A DNA stretch of 64,000 bases. Source: Rubripirellula reticaptiva. GTDB taxonomy: Bacteria > Planctomycetota > Planctomycetia > Pirellulales > Pirellulaceae. The notes below the pieces were generated by a model, which saw only the letters and a list, made by a program, of their open reading frames with translations, was not told the DNA's origin and did no database searches. Position numbers and translations under genes: made by a program. The stretch is from NCBI RefSeq assembly GCF_007860175.1, contig NZ_SJPX01000002.1, forward strand, positions 1,116,001-1,180,000, in the 5' to 3' direction. Shown here in pieces: positions 56,642 through 64,000 of this stretch. The number at the start of each line of letters is the position of its first letter. Position 1 is the stretch's first letter.

Positions 56642-57781
56642 TTATCGCGACGGCAGCACGGGGACCTGTTCAGACATAGCCTGAAATTTCTCCAGCCAAG
56701 CTGCGGTGATGGCGTGCGCGATCGTGGCATCGGACTTCTGCTTGAGTTGCTCGGAAGTTTCTCCCCAGTAGAAACTAATCCAGCCGTCGGTAAACTTGGC
56801 CGATCGATCAATAAAATCAGCAAGTTCCGCCGCAGAACACTTCAGCGGGAACATCTCTTCGACGATCAACGGTTTGCCAATATCGTAAGCCTTTAAGGCA
56901 GTGATCGCTTCGTCGACCTTGTCTTTCTGAGGATAGAAATGCACCGATGCGAAATCCAGACGCTCACTCACTTCTGGTGAATAGAACAACGGCTTTCCGC
57001 CTCCAAACGCGAACACCCAAGGGATCACGCCGACGGTGACCAGGTGTTGATCGTCGTGTTCTCGAATCGCATCAACCATTTGATTGACCCACGCCTTAGC
57101 GATTTCCTGGCGAGTGCGACCATTCAGATCGAGCGTCAATCGCTGCACAAAGAACTTGCCGCCGAGCTCACCGGTTAACCAGTCACGGTCAGAACTATCG
57201 ACCACTTGCTTTTCCGCGGGAAAAATCGGCTCGTTCATCAGGTCATAGCAAAACACAGCAGGACTATCGCGGCAGACTTTTGCAATCGATCTCCAGAAGA
57301 AAGCTTGCGTCTGCCAGCGATCCTGTTCGTCCAAACGGTCGTACCACTCAGGAACGTTAACTTTGTGGTAGCAGGCCAGTCCTGTGATATCCAGATAAAG
57401 CCCTTGATGCTCGGCCAGCTTCAGCAGCTTTTTCAGTTGATCCACTGCCGATTGATTCACCTTGTCGGCAGCGTCAAGAAACTTACCGACTTGCAAATGA
57501 ATGCGAACACAATTTGCACCGAGCGATTTGATTTCAGCGAAGTCTTCCACCACTTCGTCCCAACGCTCGATCCAGTATTCATCAATCAATTCACCGGAGC
57601 CGTTGTGGTCATAATTCACACCCCAAACACGAAATCGTTGCTGAGTTTCTGCGAGAACAAAGTGATCTCCATCGTCAGAAACGCGAATGGGACTCAGCGT
57701 CTGAGCCATCGTGATATTAGTGATGGAAACGCTTAGTAAGCAAAACAGAATCGTGCTCGAAACTGCGTTCAAAACGTGCAT
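56642..57781 (-). CDS. secreted glycoside hydrolase, GH5-like (clan GH-A)
   Basis: 379 residues from the ATG at 57781 (CAGG upstream), with signal peptide ILFCLLSVSITNITMAQ; the ATG at 57811 is an alternative. TIM-barrel marks: FRVWGVNYDHNG, LGANCVRIHLQVG, the acid/base Glu in CYDLMNEPIFP, LDFASVHFYPQKDK, and the nucleophile Glu in GKPLIVEEMFPLK. Both catalytic glutamates are present. Clan GH-A retaining hydrolases of this shape act on beta-mannans, glucans or other beta-glycans; the exact family and substrate cannot be fixed by eye. Confidence 0.85.
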   Translation of the reverse strand: MHVLNAVSSTILFCLLSVSITNITMAQTLSPIRVSDDGDHFVLAETQQRFRVWGVNYDHNGSGELIDEYWIERWDEVVEDFAEIKSLGANCVRIHLQVGKFLDAADKVNQSAVDQLKKLLKLAEHQGLYLDITGLACYHKVNVPEWYDRLDEQDRWQTQAFFWRSIAKVCRDSPAVFCYDLMNEPIFPAEKQVVDSSDRDWLTGELGGKFFVQRLTLDLNGRTRQEIAKAWVNQMVDAIREHDDQHLVTVGVIPWVFAFGGGKPLFYSPEVSERLDFASVHFYPQKDKVDEAITALKAYDIGKPLIVEEMFPLKCSAAELADFIDRSAKFTDGWISFYWGETSEQLKQKSDATIAHAITAAWLEKFQAMSEQVPVLPSR

Positions 57782-58024
57782 TGAATCAGGCCTGCTCGGG
57801 GGTTGAATCATGACTGCCGCACCGGATCCTTCCAGACCGGAAGTCTAATGCATCTTATTTGAATAGAAACATCAGGCTTGGCTCCGCCAAGGCAACGCGG
57901 ACGCGTCCACGTCGCCCATCAAGCACCCGTACGCCAACGGGATCGATTTTACGGTCGGCCGGCCGTGTCTTGGGCGTTTATTTTGCTATGTTTCTGCATC
58001 CACGCAGGCGTTGCCCCCAAACCA

Positions 58025-58555
58025 CTACTGCTTCTCCGCAGCGGCTTTTTCTTTCTCGGCTTTCACACGGGCGGCGTGGCCGCTGACTAGCCACTTTGGT
58101 AGTTGCTTTTGTTGTTCGGCAGTCAAGACGTTGATGATCGCGTATCGATAGTCATTCCAGACTCTGCCGACCTTGGATTGGGCCGCAACTTGCTCTTCGG
58201 TGTAGTCGGCTTCCTTGCTGGCTTGGGCAGAAAGTTCCTTGCCCTTGATGCCCTTGGCCTTCAACGCCTCGTAGGCTTCGCGGCGTTGCTTGGACATGCT
58301 CCAGGTGATGCTTGCGGTTTCGAAGAGAGCCTTTTGCTGCGCGACGGCTTTCTTCTGAAGTGACTCCAGTTTTTCTTTTTGCTCGTCCGTCAGATCTTTG
58401 ACAGCTTCCTTGATCGCGTCCAAGGACTTGGGGCGATCCGCAGGTTGTGTTTCCTTTTCGGTTTTTACTGCAGCATCTCGAGCAATCACGTTTGGGGTGC
58501 CGGCACCCGTTGCCATGCAAGCGATGCTGCTGATCAGGATTGTGCGAATGAACAT
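58025..58555 (-). CDS. small exported LTXXQ-type protein
   Basis: 176 residues from the ATG at 58555, with AAGG six bases upstream; the longer frame to 58684 has an unlikely N-terminus. Signal peptide FIRTILISSIACMATGAG. The rest is helical and highly charged with LTDEQKEKLESLQKKA and LTAEQQKQLPKW, the LTxxQ motifs found in Spy/CpxP-like periplasmic chaperones, and a Lys/Ala/Glu-rich tail. Chaperone activity is only suggested by that similarity. Confidence 0.75.
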   Translation of the reverse strand: MFIRTILISSIACMATGAGTPNVIARDAAVKTEKETQPADRPKSLDAIKEAVKDLTDEQKEKLESLQKKAVAQQKALFETASITWSMSKQRREAYEALKAKGIKGKELSAQASKEADYTEEQVAAQSKVGRVWNDYRYAIINVLTAEQQKQLPKWLVSGHAARVKAEKEKAAAEKQ

Positions 58556-58771
58556 GAATGACCTTGGGAGGAAAGGAGAACTTAGATAGTGGCTAACTAC
58601 ACAACGCCCCTGTCGGGCGGATGTTATCGTAATTCGCAGCATGTCCAAACGCATTAGCCGTTTCGCTGTCGCGCGAATCATCACCCATTGTCTTGGATTG
58701 GGGACTTAATCGATAAGACGTTGACGACTGTCGCTGCCAATTCGACCTGGAACTTTTGCTGTGATGAAATT

Positions 58772-60241
58772 TTAGTGACGCGTTCTTCCGTTTGCTTCGG
58801 CGCTTTCGAAATTGGACAGCAGTCGTTTTGCAACGTCGGGGTGCTGATCAACAAGGTTTGACGTTTCACCACGATCGTTTGACAAGTCGTAGAGTTCGTG
58901 GCCTTGGTCGCTGTCGCTGCCGTATCGCACAATCAACTTCCACTGACCCGAGCAAACAGCGACCGAGCTGTCCTTTCCGTTTCCCTGAATGAAGACCGCT
59001 TCCCGTCCAGCGATGCGATCTTCTTTCCCTAACAGCACCGGCAGCAGGCTGAAGGAGTCCTCTGCCGCATCCTTTGGCAACTCACTGCCCACGACTTCTG
59101 CTGCTGTGGCGAACAAGTCAGTCATATTCACAGTGCAGTTTGACGAACTGCCTGCACCAATGTGTCCGGGCCAGCGTGCAATGAACGGGATGCGATGCCC
59201 GCCCTCGTACGCATAGCCTTTGCCGTCTCGCCAAGAGCCATTGGTGGCATGCCCCAGTTTCTTAGCGTCTTCTTTGGCGGTCTTGAAACGGGTGCGTATG
59301 TCACCCGAATCGTCGGCGAGGTTCAGTCGTACGCCGTTTGTCCCTTTGAAATCCTTGGGCGTGGAGCCATTGTCGCTAGTAAAAATGACGATCGTATTCT
59401 CGACCAGATTCAGTTCCTCAAGCGTGCGCAGAATCGATCCGACATGCGAATCTAATTCTTGAACGTGGTCGCCAAACAGTCCCGCGTCACTAGTGCCACG
59501 AAACTCCGCTGCCGGAGTGACGTGAGTGTGCGGGGCGCACGGAGTGAAGTACAAAAAGAATGGATCGTCAGCATTCTTGCGAATGAACGCGATCGCTTTC
59601 TCGGTCAGTGTGCTGTCGACTTGGTCGTCGACACGCGGTTGAGCGAGCCCTTCGGGGAAGTCCGTTCCGTTGACAATACGATATTCTTGGCCCGGTATTC
59701 TGCCCACGAGATCGTGATCTTCAATAAACACTCGTGTTGAATCGTTGTGGTTCGTTGGTACGCCGAAGTGGTAGTCAAAGCCAACTTCCAATGGGCCCGT
59801 GATGGGCAGCTTGTTCCAGTCTTTGCTGTAACCCAAGTGCCACTTGCCAATCGCCGCCGAAGTGTACCCGTGGCCTCGCAAGAAAGACGCGATCGTTGGT
59901 CGACCGGAGCTAAGCCGATAACCATTTCCCTTTTTGTGCAGCCGCCAGGGAGATTGTCCGGTAAGCAGTCCGTACCGCGAAGGCGAACATAGCGAAGCGG
60001 CTGAATGGGCATCTGTGAATTTCATTCCTTCGCTTGCCAGACGATCGATGTTGGGTGTGCTGATCTGAGTCGCCCCATAACAGCTGACGTCTCCATATCC
60101 CAAGTCGTCCGCAAAGATGACGACGATATTCGGCTTCGTAGTTGGTTTGGCGATGGCAGCGGAATGCTGGAAGACCACCGCAGCAAATAGAATTGCGGCA
60201 AAGCGAAGAATCACTAACGGTTTTGTCACATCAAGACTCAT
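58772..60241 (-). CDS. type I sulfatase (secreted)
   Basis: 489 residues from the ATG at 60241; the open frame goes back to 60280. Signal peptide VILRFAAILFAAVVFQHSAAIA, then KPNIVVIFADDLGYGDVSCYG, formylglycine motif CSPSRYGLLTG with Cys85, SAAIGKWHLGYS and VIFTSDNGSTPKDF. The form CSPSRYGLLTGQSPWRLH is that of arylsulfatase-like S1 enzymes. Last clear chromosomal-type gene before the tRNA-linked border at 61 kb. Confidence 0.94.
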   Translation of the reverse strand: MSLDVTKPLVILRFAAILFAAVVFQHSAAIAKPTTKPNIVVIFADDLGYGDVSCYGATQISTPNIDRLASEGMKFTDAHSAASLCSPSRYGLLTGQSPWRLHKKGNGYRLSSGRPTIASFLRGHGYTSAAIGKWHLGYSKDWNKLPITGPLEVGFDYHFGVPTNHNDSTRVFIEDHDLVGRIPGQEYRIVNGTDFPEGLAQPRVDDQVDSTLTEKAIAFIRKNADDPFFLYFTPCAPHTHVTPAAEFRGTSDAGLFGDHVQELDSHVGSILRTLEELNLVENTIVIFTSDNGSTPKDFKGTNGVRLNLADDSGDIRTRFKTAKEDAKKLGHATNGSWRDGKGYAYEGGHRIPFIARWPGHIGAGSSSNCTVNMTDLFATAAEVVGSELPKDAAEDSFSLLPVLLGKEDRIAGREAVFIQGNGKDSSVAVCSGQWKLIVRYGSDSDQGHELYDLSNDRGETSNLVDQHPDVAKRLLSNFESAEANGRTRH

Positions 60242-60338
60242 CGTCGAAATCCATGGAACGGGGGCAAAGCACGGGCCCAAACATCATAGGCAAAAAGCTT
60301 CCGCTGGATTGCCGTGCGTGTATCGATTCCAAAGCCTT

Positions 60339-60701
60339 TTAGCCCAGAGCTTTGCTGGCGTATTGAATTGCTGCTCCGAGTTCTCCGTCGGTGTTGATGA
60401 AACGGCAACACGCTCCTTCAGACGAGGATCGCCCGCGATACGGATGCGACGTTTTCAGTTTCTGACTGATCCACGCCTTCAATGGATCACGACCAACGTC
60501 CGGTTCGTAGCCCGGTGCAGCTACGACGACGTGCACATGATTCGATCGAAGATCCAAACACAGATCAAAGTGGGTCAGGCCTATCCGGTGAAGCACAACG
60601 GACCAAAGAGACCCGCCCTGTTTGGGAGAGCTTCGCTCGGAGTCACTTAATGGACGACCCCGAAACCCGAGCCTCGTATCTAGCAAAGACACCGCAACCA
60701 A
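60339..60701 (-). pseudogene. remnant of an IS200-like/REP-associated transposase (RAYT)
   Basis: A 120-codon frame whose middle reads DLRSNHVHVVVAAPGYEP, the HUH motif (H-x-H) region of Y1 transposases of the RAYT type, then DPLKAWISQKLK, FINTDGELGAAIQYASKA, where planctomycete homologues carry the catalytic Tyr helix. The N-terminal part expected before the motif is not family-like and the length is well short of a full enzyme, so it is read as a truncated copy. It lies a few hundred bases from the tRNA-Leu border. Judged by motif only. Confidence 0.55.
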
Positions 60702-60963
60702 ACTGTCGGATTACGACAACCAGCGGCATCAGCGTACTAGGCTCTGGCACACTAACGGCGTTGAAAGCGTAAAGACGTCCCCCAGAACGTTAGCCTCTAT
60801 TCCGATACTCGCTCGCGTGCCGGTTGCTTGCCAGCGATTGTTCAAGAATGGGCGTCGACGAGTTGATCGACTGATGGAGCAAGGAGACGGGGAATCGCTA
60901 TCCGCGCCAGACGCTTGATCGCAGAGCGGCGATCGCCTTTCTTGCCGAGTGTTAGGACAGGGC

Positions 60964-61003
60964 AATAAAAAAGGACTCACGGCTCGAAAGCCGTAAGTCC
61001 TTT
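60964..61003 (-). terminator. intrinsic terminator of the disrupted tRNA-Leu
   Basis: AAAGGACT-c-ACGGCT and AGCCGT-a-AGTCCTTT form a 14-pair stem with one mismatch around a CGAA loop, and the minus strand continues with TTTTTT. It lies 13 bases past the 3' end of the tRNA-Leu fragment and was probably its terminator. Confidence 0.85.
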
Positions 61004-61015
61004 GTCCGCAAGTAG

Positions 61016-61070
61016 TACCGAAGGTGGGAGTCGAACCCACACGAGGTTGCCCTCACAGGATTTTGAATCC
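61016..61070 (-). tRNA. 3' half of tRNA-Leu(CAA), displaced attachment-site fragment
   Basis: Read on the minus strand: anticodon loop TTCAAAA with the 3' stem strand TCCTG, variable arm GAGG-GCAA-CCTC, T-arm GTGGG-TTCGACT-CCCAC and acceptor strand CTTCGGT plus A. The 5' partners (acceptor ACCGAAG, D-arm, and stem CAGGA) are missing: only GGA of the anticodon stem is kept and the sequence upstream is unrelated. Tyrosine integrases typically insert in the anticodon loop or T-arm and leave exactly such a 3' copy at the far end of the element. The intact gene should lie at the other end, outside the window. Not a functional tRNA. Confidence 0.75.
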
Positions 61071-61189
61071 ACTCAATCAGTCTTGGATTTGGGCTGACAA
61101 ACCAACGCTATCCCAGCGAATCGCCGGACGAGTATCGAAACTCACGTTGAGTCTGAATTGTAAGCAAGTTGGGCCTAAATGGGCAGTCC

Positions 61190-61211
61190 TGCCACTGATT
61201 TGCCACTGATT
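61190..61211. repeat. tandem 11-bp direct repeat near the tRNA border
   Basis: TGCCACTGATT occurs twice with no gap, about 120 bases inside the tRNA-Leu fragment. Direct repeats of this size near an att core are typical of integrase arm-binding sites; that role is inferred. Confidence 0.5.
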
Positions 61212-61375
61212 TTTCGAACTGGATCTGAACTCCAGTTGGCCAAGTATCGACGCGGAAAATGCAGTTAGTCAAACCAAAGCAGAGGTTGAACGGATATGGC
61301 ATCGAACTTGATCGGTAGGAATCGCTCGCTAGGCTTTTAGCATCGCGTCCCGCGACGGTTCACATTCCCCGCAAA

Positions 61376-61443
61376 AGAGACCCGTTCCCCCTCAACCCAA
61401 ATCGGAACCCAGCCCAGCTTCTGGCTTGTGAAAAATATGGAAG
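61376..61443 (+). repeat. duplicated leader block, copy 1
   Basis: A 68-base block running from AGAGACCCGTTCCCCCTC to TGTGAAAAATATGGAAG that recurs almost unchanged at 61902-61967 (a handful of differences and a two-base gap). Each copy lies about 100 bases before the start of a tiny membrane-protein gene. Function unknown; it could be promoter, regulator site or structured 5' leader. The second shared block, GAATCGAATGAACC, is at 61517-61530. Confidence 0.85.
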
Positions 61444-61547
61444 CGACTGACTTCGGTGGGTGCCGCATGCGTCTTCTGAGTTCGGTGTGTTCCGTTCATG
61501 CTCCGTTGCGGGGTGTGAATCGAATGAACCAGAACAAGGATGACACC

Positions 61548-61724
61548 ATGTACGATCGCAATAATCGACGCAAACACCGAAGGAACGAGAGACAGCAGAT
61601 CAACTTCACCATTCAGCTCAACCCAGCGGATGTTGATTTGTTGCTCCGGCTTTTTGTTTTCCACAGTATCGCGAACCTCGTGTTCGTCACCGTGGTCTTC
61701 GGGTTTGCCGTGTACTTTCTGTAG
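61548..61724 (+). CDS. 58-residue basic single-pass membrane protein (unit 1)
   Basis: ATG at 61548 with AAGGA eight bases upstream, a strong ribosome binding site for this genome. The N-terminal 20 residues are very basic (MYDRNNRRKHRRNERQQ), a polar stretch with NFTIQLNPADVDLLLR follows, and the C-terminal 25 residues are one hydrophobic helix (SIANLVFVTVVFGFAVYFL). A terminator starts nine bases after the stop. No family recognised. The architecture resembles small membrane toxins or signalling peptides, which is inference. Confidence 0.72.
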   Translation: MYDRNNRRKHRRNERQQINFTIQLNPADVDLLLRLFVFHSIANLVFVTVVFGFAVYFL

Positions 61725-61732
61725 ATCTCTCT

Positions 61733-61758
61733 GACCCACGTTTGCGCGTGGGTCTTTT
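61733..61758 (+). terminator. intrinsic terminator of unit 1
   Basis: GACCCACG and CGTGGGTC pair around a six-base loop, followed by TTTT on the plus strand, nine bases after the stop of the 58-residue gene. Confidence 0.8.
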
Positions 61759-61901
61759 CGTGCACGAGCGTCTTCCGTCGCTCGCAAGACTATTCAGAAA
61801 AAGTTTGGGTCAGAACGAACTTGATCGCAGCAGATCCATGGGTACGCTTGGAGCATGAACGGTGTCGATCTGATTTCTCGCCATGTTCGTTTCCCGTAAT
61901 A

Positions 61902-61967
61902 AGAGCCCCGTTCCCCCTCTACCCAAATCGGAACCCAGCCCCTTCTGGCTTGTGAAAAATAAGGAAG
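61902..61967 (+). repeat. duplicated leader block, copy 2
   Basis: Second copy of the block at 61376-61443, from AGAGCCCCGTTCCCCCTC to TGTGAAAAATAAGGAAG. The second conserved element GAATCGAATGAACC is at 62037-62050, 18 bases before the start of the 47-residue gene, the same offset as in unit 1 within one base. Confidence 0.85.
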
Positions 61968-62068
61968 GAGTCGCTTTCCGCCATCGCTTCAAACCTTTGT
62001 TTTGCTTGTTGGTTTCAGCAGTCCACCAGTACTGCTGAATCGAATGAACCCAAAACAACGGAGACACC

Positions 62069-62212
62069 ATGAAGACGAAACGGAAAACGACGGAAAAAGT
62101 GAGTCGTTCATATGTAGATGCAAGAAGACGAGAACAGAATGCCAATGCAATTTTGTTCTTGATTCTCTACGCAGTCATAATGACCTACGCGGCCATTTTG
62201 TCGACGACTTAA
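62069..62212 (+). CDS. 47-residue basic single-pass membrane protein (unit 2)
   Basis: ATG at 62069 preceded by GGAG five bases upstream. Too short for usual gene calls. The N-terminal half is basic (MKTKRKTTEKVSRSYVDARR), the C-terminal half is one transmembrane helix (ILFLILYAVIMTYAAIL). It repeats the plan of the 58-residue protein with little sequence identity, while the leader and spacing are conserved. A strong terminator follows eight bases after the stop. Confidence 0.72.
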   Translation: MKTKRKTTEKVSRSYVDARRREQNANAILFLILYAVIMTYAAILSTT

Positions 62213-62220
62213 GTTTTCCT

Positions 62221-62252
62221 GACCTGTGTTTAACAGCACAGGTCTTTTTTTT
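62221..62252 (+). terminator. intrinsic terminator of unit 2
   Basis: GACCTGTG and CACAGGTC pair around an eight-base loop and are followed by eight T on the plus strand, a textbook terminator right after the 47-residue gene. Confidence 0.92.
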
Positions 62253-62304
62253 GGATATCACGAATGGGCTTAGAAAGCAAATTTGCCAGCGAGAAGACGA
62301 GAGG

Positions 62305-62328
62305 AAGGGTGAGGAGAACCTCACCCTT
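62305..62328. terminator. perfect hairpin downstream of the 89-residue gene
   Basis: AAGGGTGAGG and CCTCACCCTT form ten pairs around AGAA. It lies 31 bases past the stop of the minus-strand gene and between two converging units; neither strand has a good T-run, so it may be a weak terminator or RNA stabiliser. Confidence 0.5.
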
Positions 62329-62358
62329 TGCGGCAACCTGCTAATGGTACTGAAGTTT

Positions 62359-62628
62359 TCAATAATCCTTTGGCAGCAAAATGGTGGTTGACGAACGATC
62401 CGCTTCAGTGATTACCCAAAACGAAGCACCGGTAACGGTCCTATACACTGACATGATGCGTGCGTCGTTGAGTAGAGCCCATTCGTTTTGCTGAGCATCG
62501 TGTTCGTCTACATCGCCCCAATCGCCTTGAACGTGACGCCTGAACGCCGTTAACACCTCTTCTTCGCTCAGCAGATGTTGTGCAGCGGGCGTGATCGTGA
62601 GACGTCCCAATGGAAACTTTGCTGCCAT
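62359..62628 (-). CDS. conserved 89-residue accessory-DNA protein
   Basis: ATG at 62628 with GAGG seven bases upstream. The sequence matches a small family known to me from plasmids and genomic islands, often misannotated as a restriction subunit: FPLGRLTITPAAQHLL, then HVQGDWGDVDEHDAQQNEWAL, RIMSVYRTVTGASFWVITEAD and RSSTTILLPKDY. All family segments are present at the usual length. Function is unknown. Divergent from the caspase-like gene. Confidence 0.85.
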   Translation of the reverse strand: MAAKFPLGRLTITPAAQHLLSEEEVLTAFRRHVQGDWGDVDEHDAQQNEWALLNDARIMSVYRTVTGASFWVITEADRSSTTILLPKDY

Positions 62629-62724
62629 GAAAAACCTCGTGTGTTTGAACCTTTAAGAGCCTCCTTTGGGGCGTAGCACGAGGAGGTGGTGATGTCACGT
62701 TATGAGTGAGCACTCCGACGAACA

Positions 62725-62752
62725 TTGGCTACAACGACAAATGTGCTAAAAT
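62725..62752 (+). promoter_or_regulatory. sigma-70-type promoter for the caspase-like gene
   Basis: TTGGCT (62725-62730), 16-base spacer, TAAAAT (62747-62752), both one base off consensus. It precedes the start at 62815 by 62 bases. Confidence 0.6.
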
Positions 62753-62814
62753 CTCGCTGAATTCGATGAGGTCGGTGCCGAAACACGAACGAAATAGATG
62801 GGGACAGCTGCGAA

Positions 62815-64000
62815 ATGCCAGGTCTTAAGCGAGCGTATGTACTAATTGGTGTGAAGAAGGCCAAGACGCTTCCTGAACTGCAGGCTGTTTGGGAAAATGT
62901 TGCGGAAATGCGAGAGTGGGCGGAGAGCCAAGGTGCTAAAGCGCGTGACGTGATCGCGATTACTGATGAGGAAACACCCGTCACAGCGGATCGCATTTAC
63001 CAAGCGATTAGCTCACTTTGTGACCTTGGTACGATCGATCAGTTGGTCGTCTACTTTAGCGGCCACGGCGTCAACAGCGCTCGGTCCGAGTTCTGGTTGC
63101 TTTCAGATGCTGTGGAGAATCCGAACGCCGCCGTCAATCTTTCAGGCAGCATGGACTTAGCTCGATACGGCGTCATTCCTCATGTCGTCTTTATCTCCGA
63201 TGCTTGCCGAACGGCTGCTTCGGGTATTCAAGCACAGTCCGTTATTGGTCAGAGTATCTTCCCAGTGAAGAGTTCTCCAACTGGGGCACGCTTTATTGAC
63301 GTGTTCTATGGAACGGCAATCGGAGACCCAAGCTACGAGGTTGAAGATATTGACGAGGCAGTTGCTGGATACCGAGCTGTGTACACAGACGCTTTGGTAT
63401 TCGCTCTCAAGGGACATTACGCTGACATTCTCAAACGATCCGAGGACAACAAAACCGATTTGGTCTGCCCGTGGCCACTACACGAATTCTTGAAGCGTCA
63501 TGTGGCAGGCAGTCTGTACGACCTTGGAATCAAGGACAAGTACCAAACGCCTGATGCGATTATCAGTTCGAGAGATGATGCCTACTTGTCAGCGCTGCCG
63601 GTGGATCGCCAAAAATCGACGCTTGAGTCAGATGGACGCTCGGAGGAAGCGACAGAGTTTGCCGATGTTCTGTTGAAGGAAATGGCTTTTGCTTCGGATG
63701 CAACGCAAAGAGTGATCGACGATGCACGTACAGTTGATATTGTTTCGATTCATGACGATATCACTCGAACAACGAGTCCTTGGCCAGAGGGTTTAGAGCC
63801 AATCAAGGCCGAGAAAATTCGGTTCGCTGATGAGGTCCGGGAAACTTTCAAAGACTTTGGACCGAAAACGTTGCCCAATCAGCGAGGCTTGAAAGTCCGG
63901 GGAGCTAAGGTTGTCGACGCTGTTGCCGCCGGCGTCGAAACGAAAGTGTCCGAATCTGGCTCGGTCGTCGAATTCTCAACTCGCGGTCCCACCATCGCCA
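62815..64000 (+). CDS. caspase-like (peptidase C14) protease, 3' truncated by window
   Basis: Open frame from the ATG at 62815 (GGGGA nine bases upstream) to the window edge, at least 395 residues. Residues 1-200 form a caspase/metacaspase domain: LKRAYVLIGVKKAKTLPEL, then the catalytic His84 in VVYFSGHGVNS and catalytic Cys131 in VVFISDACRTAAS, preceded by strands as in the family. A helical stretch (about 200-340) and a part beginning RGLKVRGAKVVDAVAAG follow, probably the start of another domain. No signal peptide, so cytoplasmic. Bacterial caspase-like proteases are often effectors of phage-triggered cell death, and this one lies in an integrated element, but partner genes and the C-terminus are outside the window. 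Confidence 0.88.
   Translation, partial: MPGLKRAYVLIGVKKAKTLPELQAVWENVAEMREWAESQGAKARDVIAITDEETPVTADRIYQAISSLCDLGTIDQLVVYFSGHGVNSARSEFWLLSDAVENPNAAVNLSGSMDLARYGVIPHVVFISDACRTAASGIQAQSVIGQSIFPVKSSPTGARFIDVFYGTAIGDPSYEVEDIDEAVAGYRAVYTDALVFALKGHYADILKRSEDNKTDLVCPWPLHEFLKRHVAGSLYDLGIKDKYQTPDAIISSRDDAYLSALPVDRQKSTLESDGRSEEATEFADVLLKEMAFASDATQRVIDDARTVDIVSIHDDITRTTSPWPEGLEPIKAEKIRFADEVRETFKDFGPKTLPNQRGLKVRGAKVVDAVAAGVETKVSESGSVVEFSTRGPTIA

Noticed and set aside
61016-61110. Complete tRNA or tmRNA on the minus strand
   Set aside because: No D-arm, no 5' acceptor strand matching CTTCGGT and no tag ORF; the anticodon loop and variable arm point to a tRNA-Leu fragment.
61392-61787. 131-codon minus-strand frame across unit 1
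   Set aside because: Antisense to the small gene that has a strong ribosome binding site and to its terminator; no protein features.
1-64000. CRISPR array or rRNA genes
   Set aside because: No regularly spaced repeats and no rRNA-like sequence were seen on either strand.

Overview
The window looks like chromosomal DNA of a marine planctomycete of the Pirellulaceae (Rhodopirellula and relatives). Seen in the sequence: five type I sulfatases with C-x-P-x-R formylglycine motifs, three large lipoproteins combining TPR, FG-GAP and ASPIC/UnbV (CRTAC1) parts, a DUF1559 pilin-like protein, a HEAT/cytochrome protein of the PVC heme-binding type, an ECF sigma gene overlapping a Ser/Thr kinase gene, moderate GC, long gene-poor gaps and weak Shine-Dalgarno signals. 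The genus is inference. There is no rRNA, no complete tRNA and no CRISPR array.

Layout. 1-1.9 kb: 3' part of a PVC-type heme protein. 1.9-9.2 kb (minus): MarR regulator, YceI protein, membrane protein, and the membrane-fusion lipoprotein and inner-membrane pump of an RND efflux system. 10.1-13.1 kb: an ATP-grasp ligase and class II glutamine amidotransferase pair, divergent from a hemerythrin-like gene. 14.3-18.4 kb: two sulfatases, the second with a beta-helix-like tail. 18.5-25.1 kb (minus): a compact run HPF/RaiA - sigma-70 factor - ABC exporter - HlyD - TolC. The exporter's nucleotide-binding domain has lost all of its catalytic motifs. A NhaR-like regulator diverges from this run. 26-34.4 kb: small unknown proteins, then two divergent CRTAC1 paralogues. 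34.5-36 kb: a DUF1559 pseudopilin and a small lipoprotein separated by an intrinsic terminator.

36.2-43.7 kb is a sugar locus, probably for laminarin or another beta-1,3-glucan: LacI regulator, palindromic operators, GPH-family symporter, a 1188-residue phosphorylase-like protein and a GH16 endo-glucanase. 43.7-60.2 kb: three more sulfatases, a third CRTAC1 lipoprotein, an STN-domain protein, SelO with MsrA, an ECF sigma/kinase pair, a GH5-like hydrolase and an LTXXQ protein.

From about 61 kb to the right edge the DNA looks like the end of an integrated element. A displaced 3' half of tRNA-Leu(CAA), with its terminator still attached, marks the border. Inside are two consecutive mini-operons that share a duplicated leader, each encoding a tiny basic single-pass membrane protein and ending in its own terminator. 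Then come an 89-residue conserved accessory protein and, cut by the window edge, a caspase-like protease with an intact His/Cys dyad behind a good sigma-70 promoter. This edge is the best candidate for an undescribed, possibly phage-defence, system.
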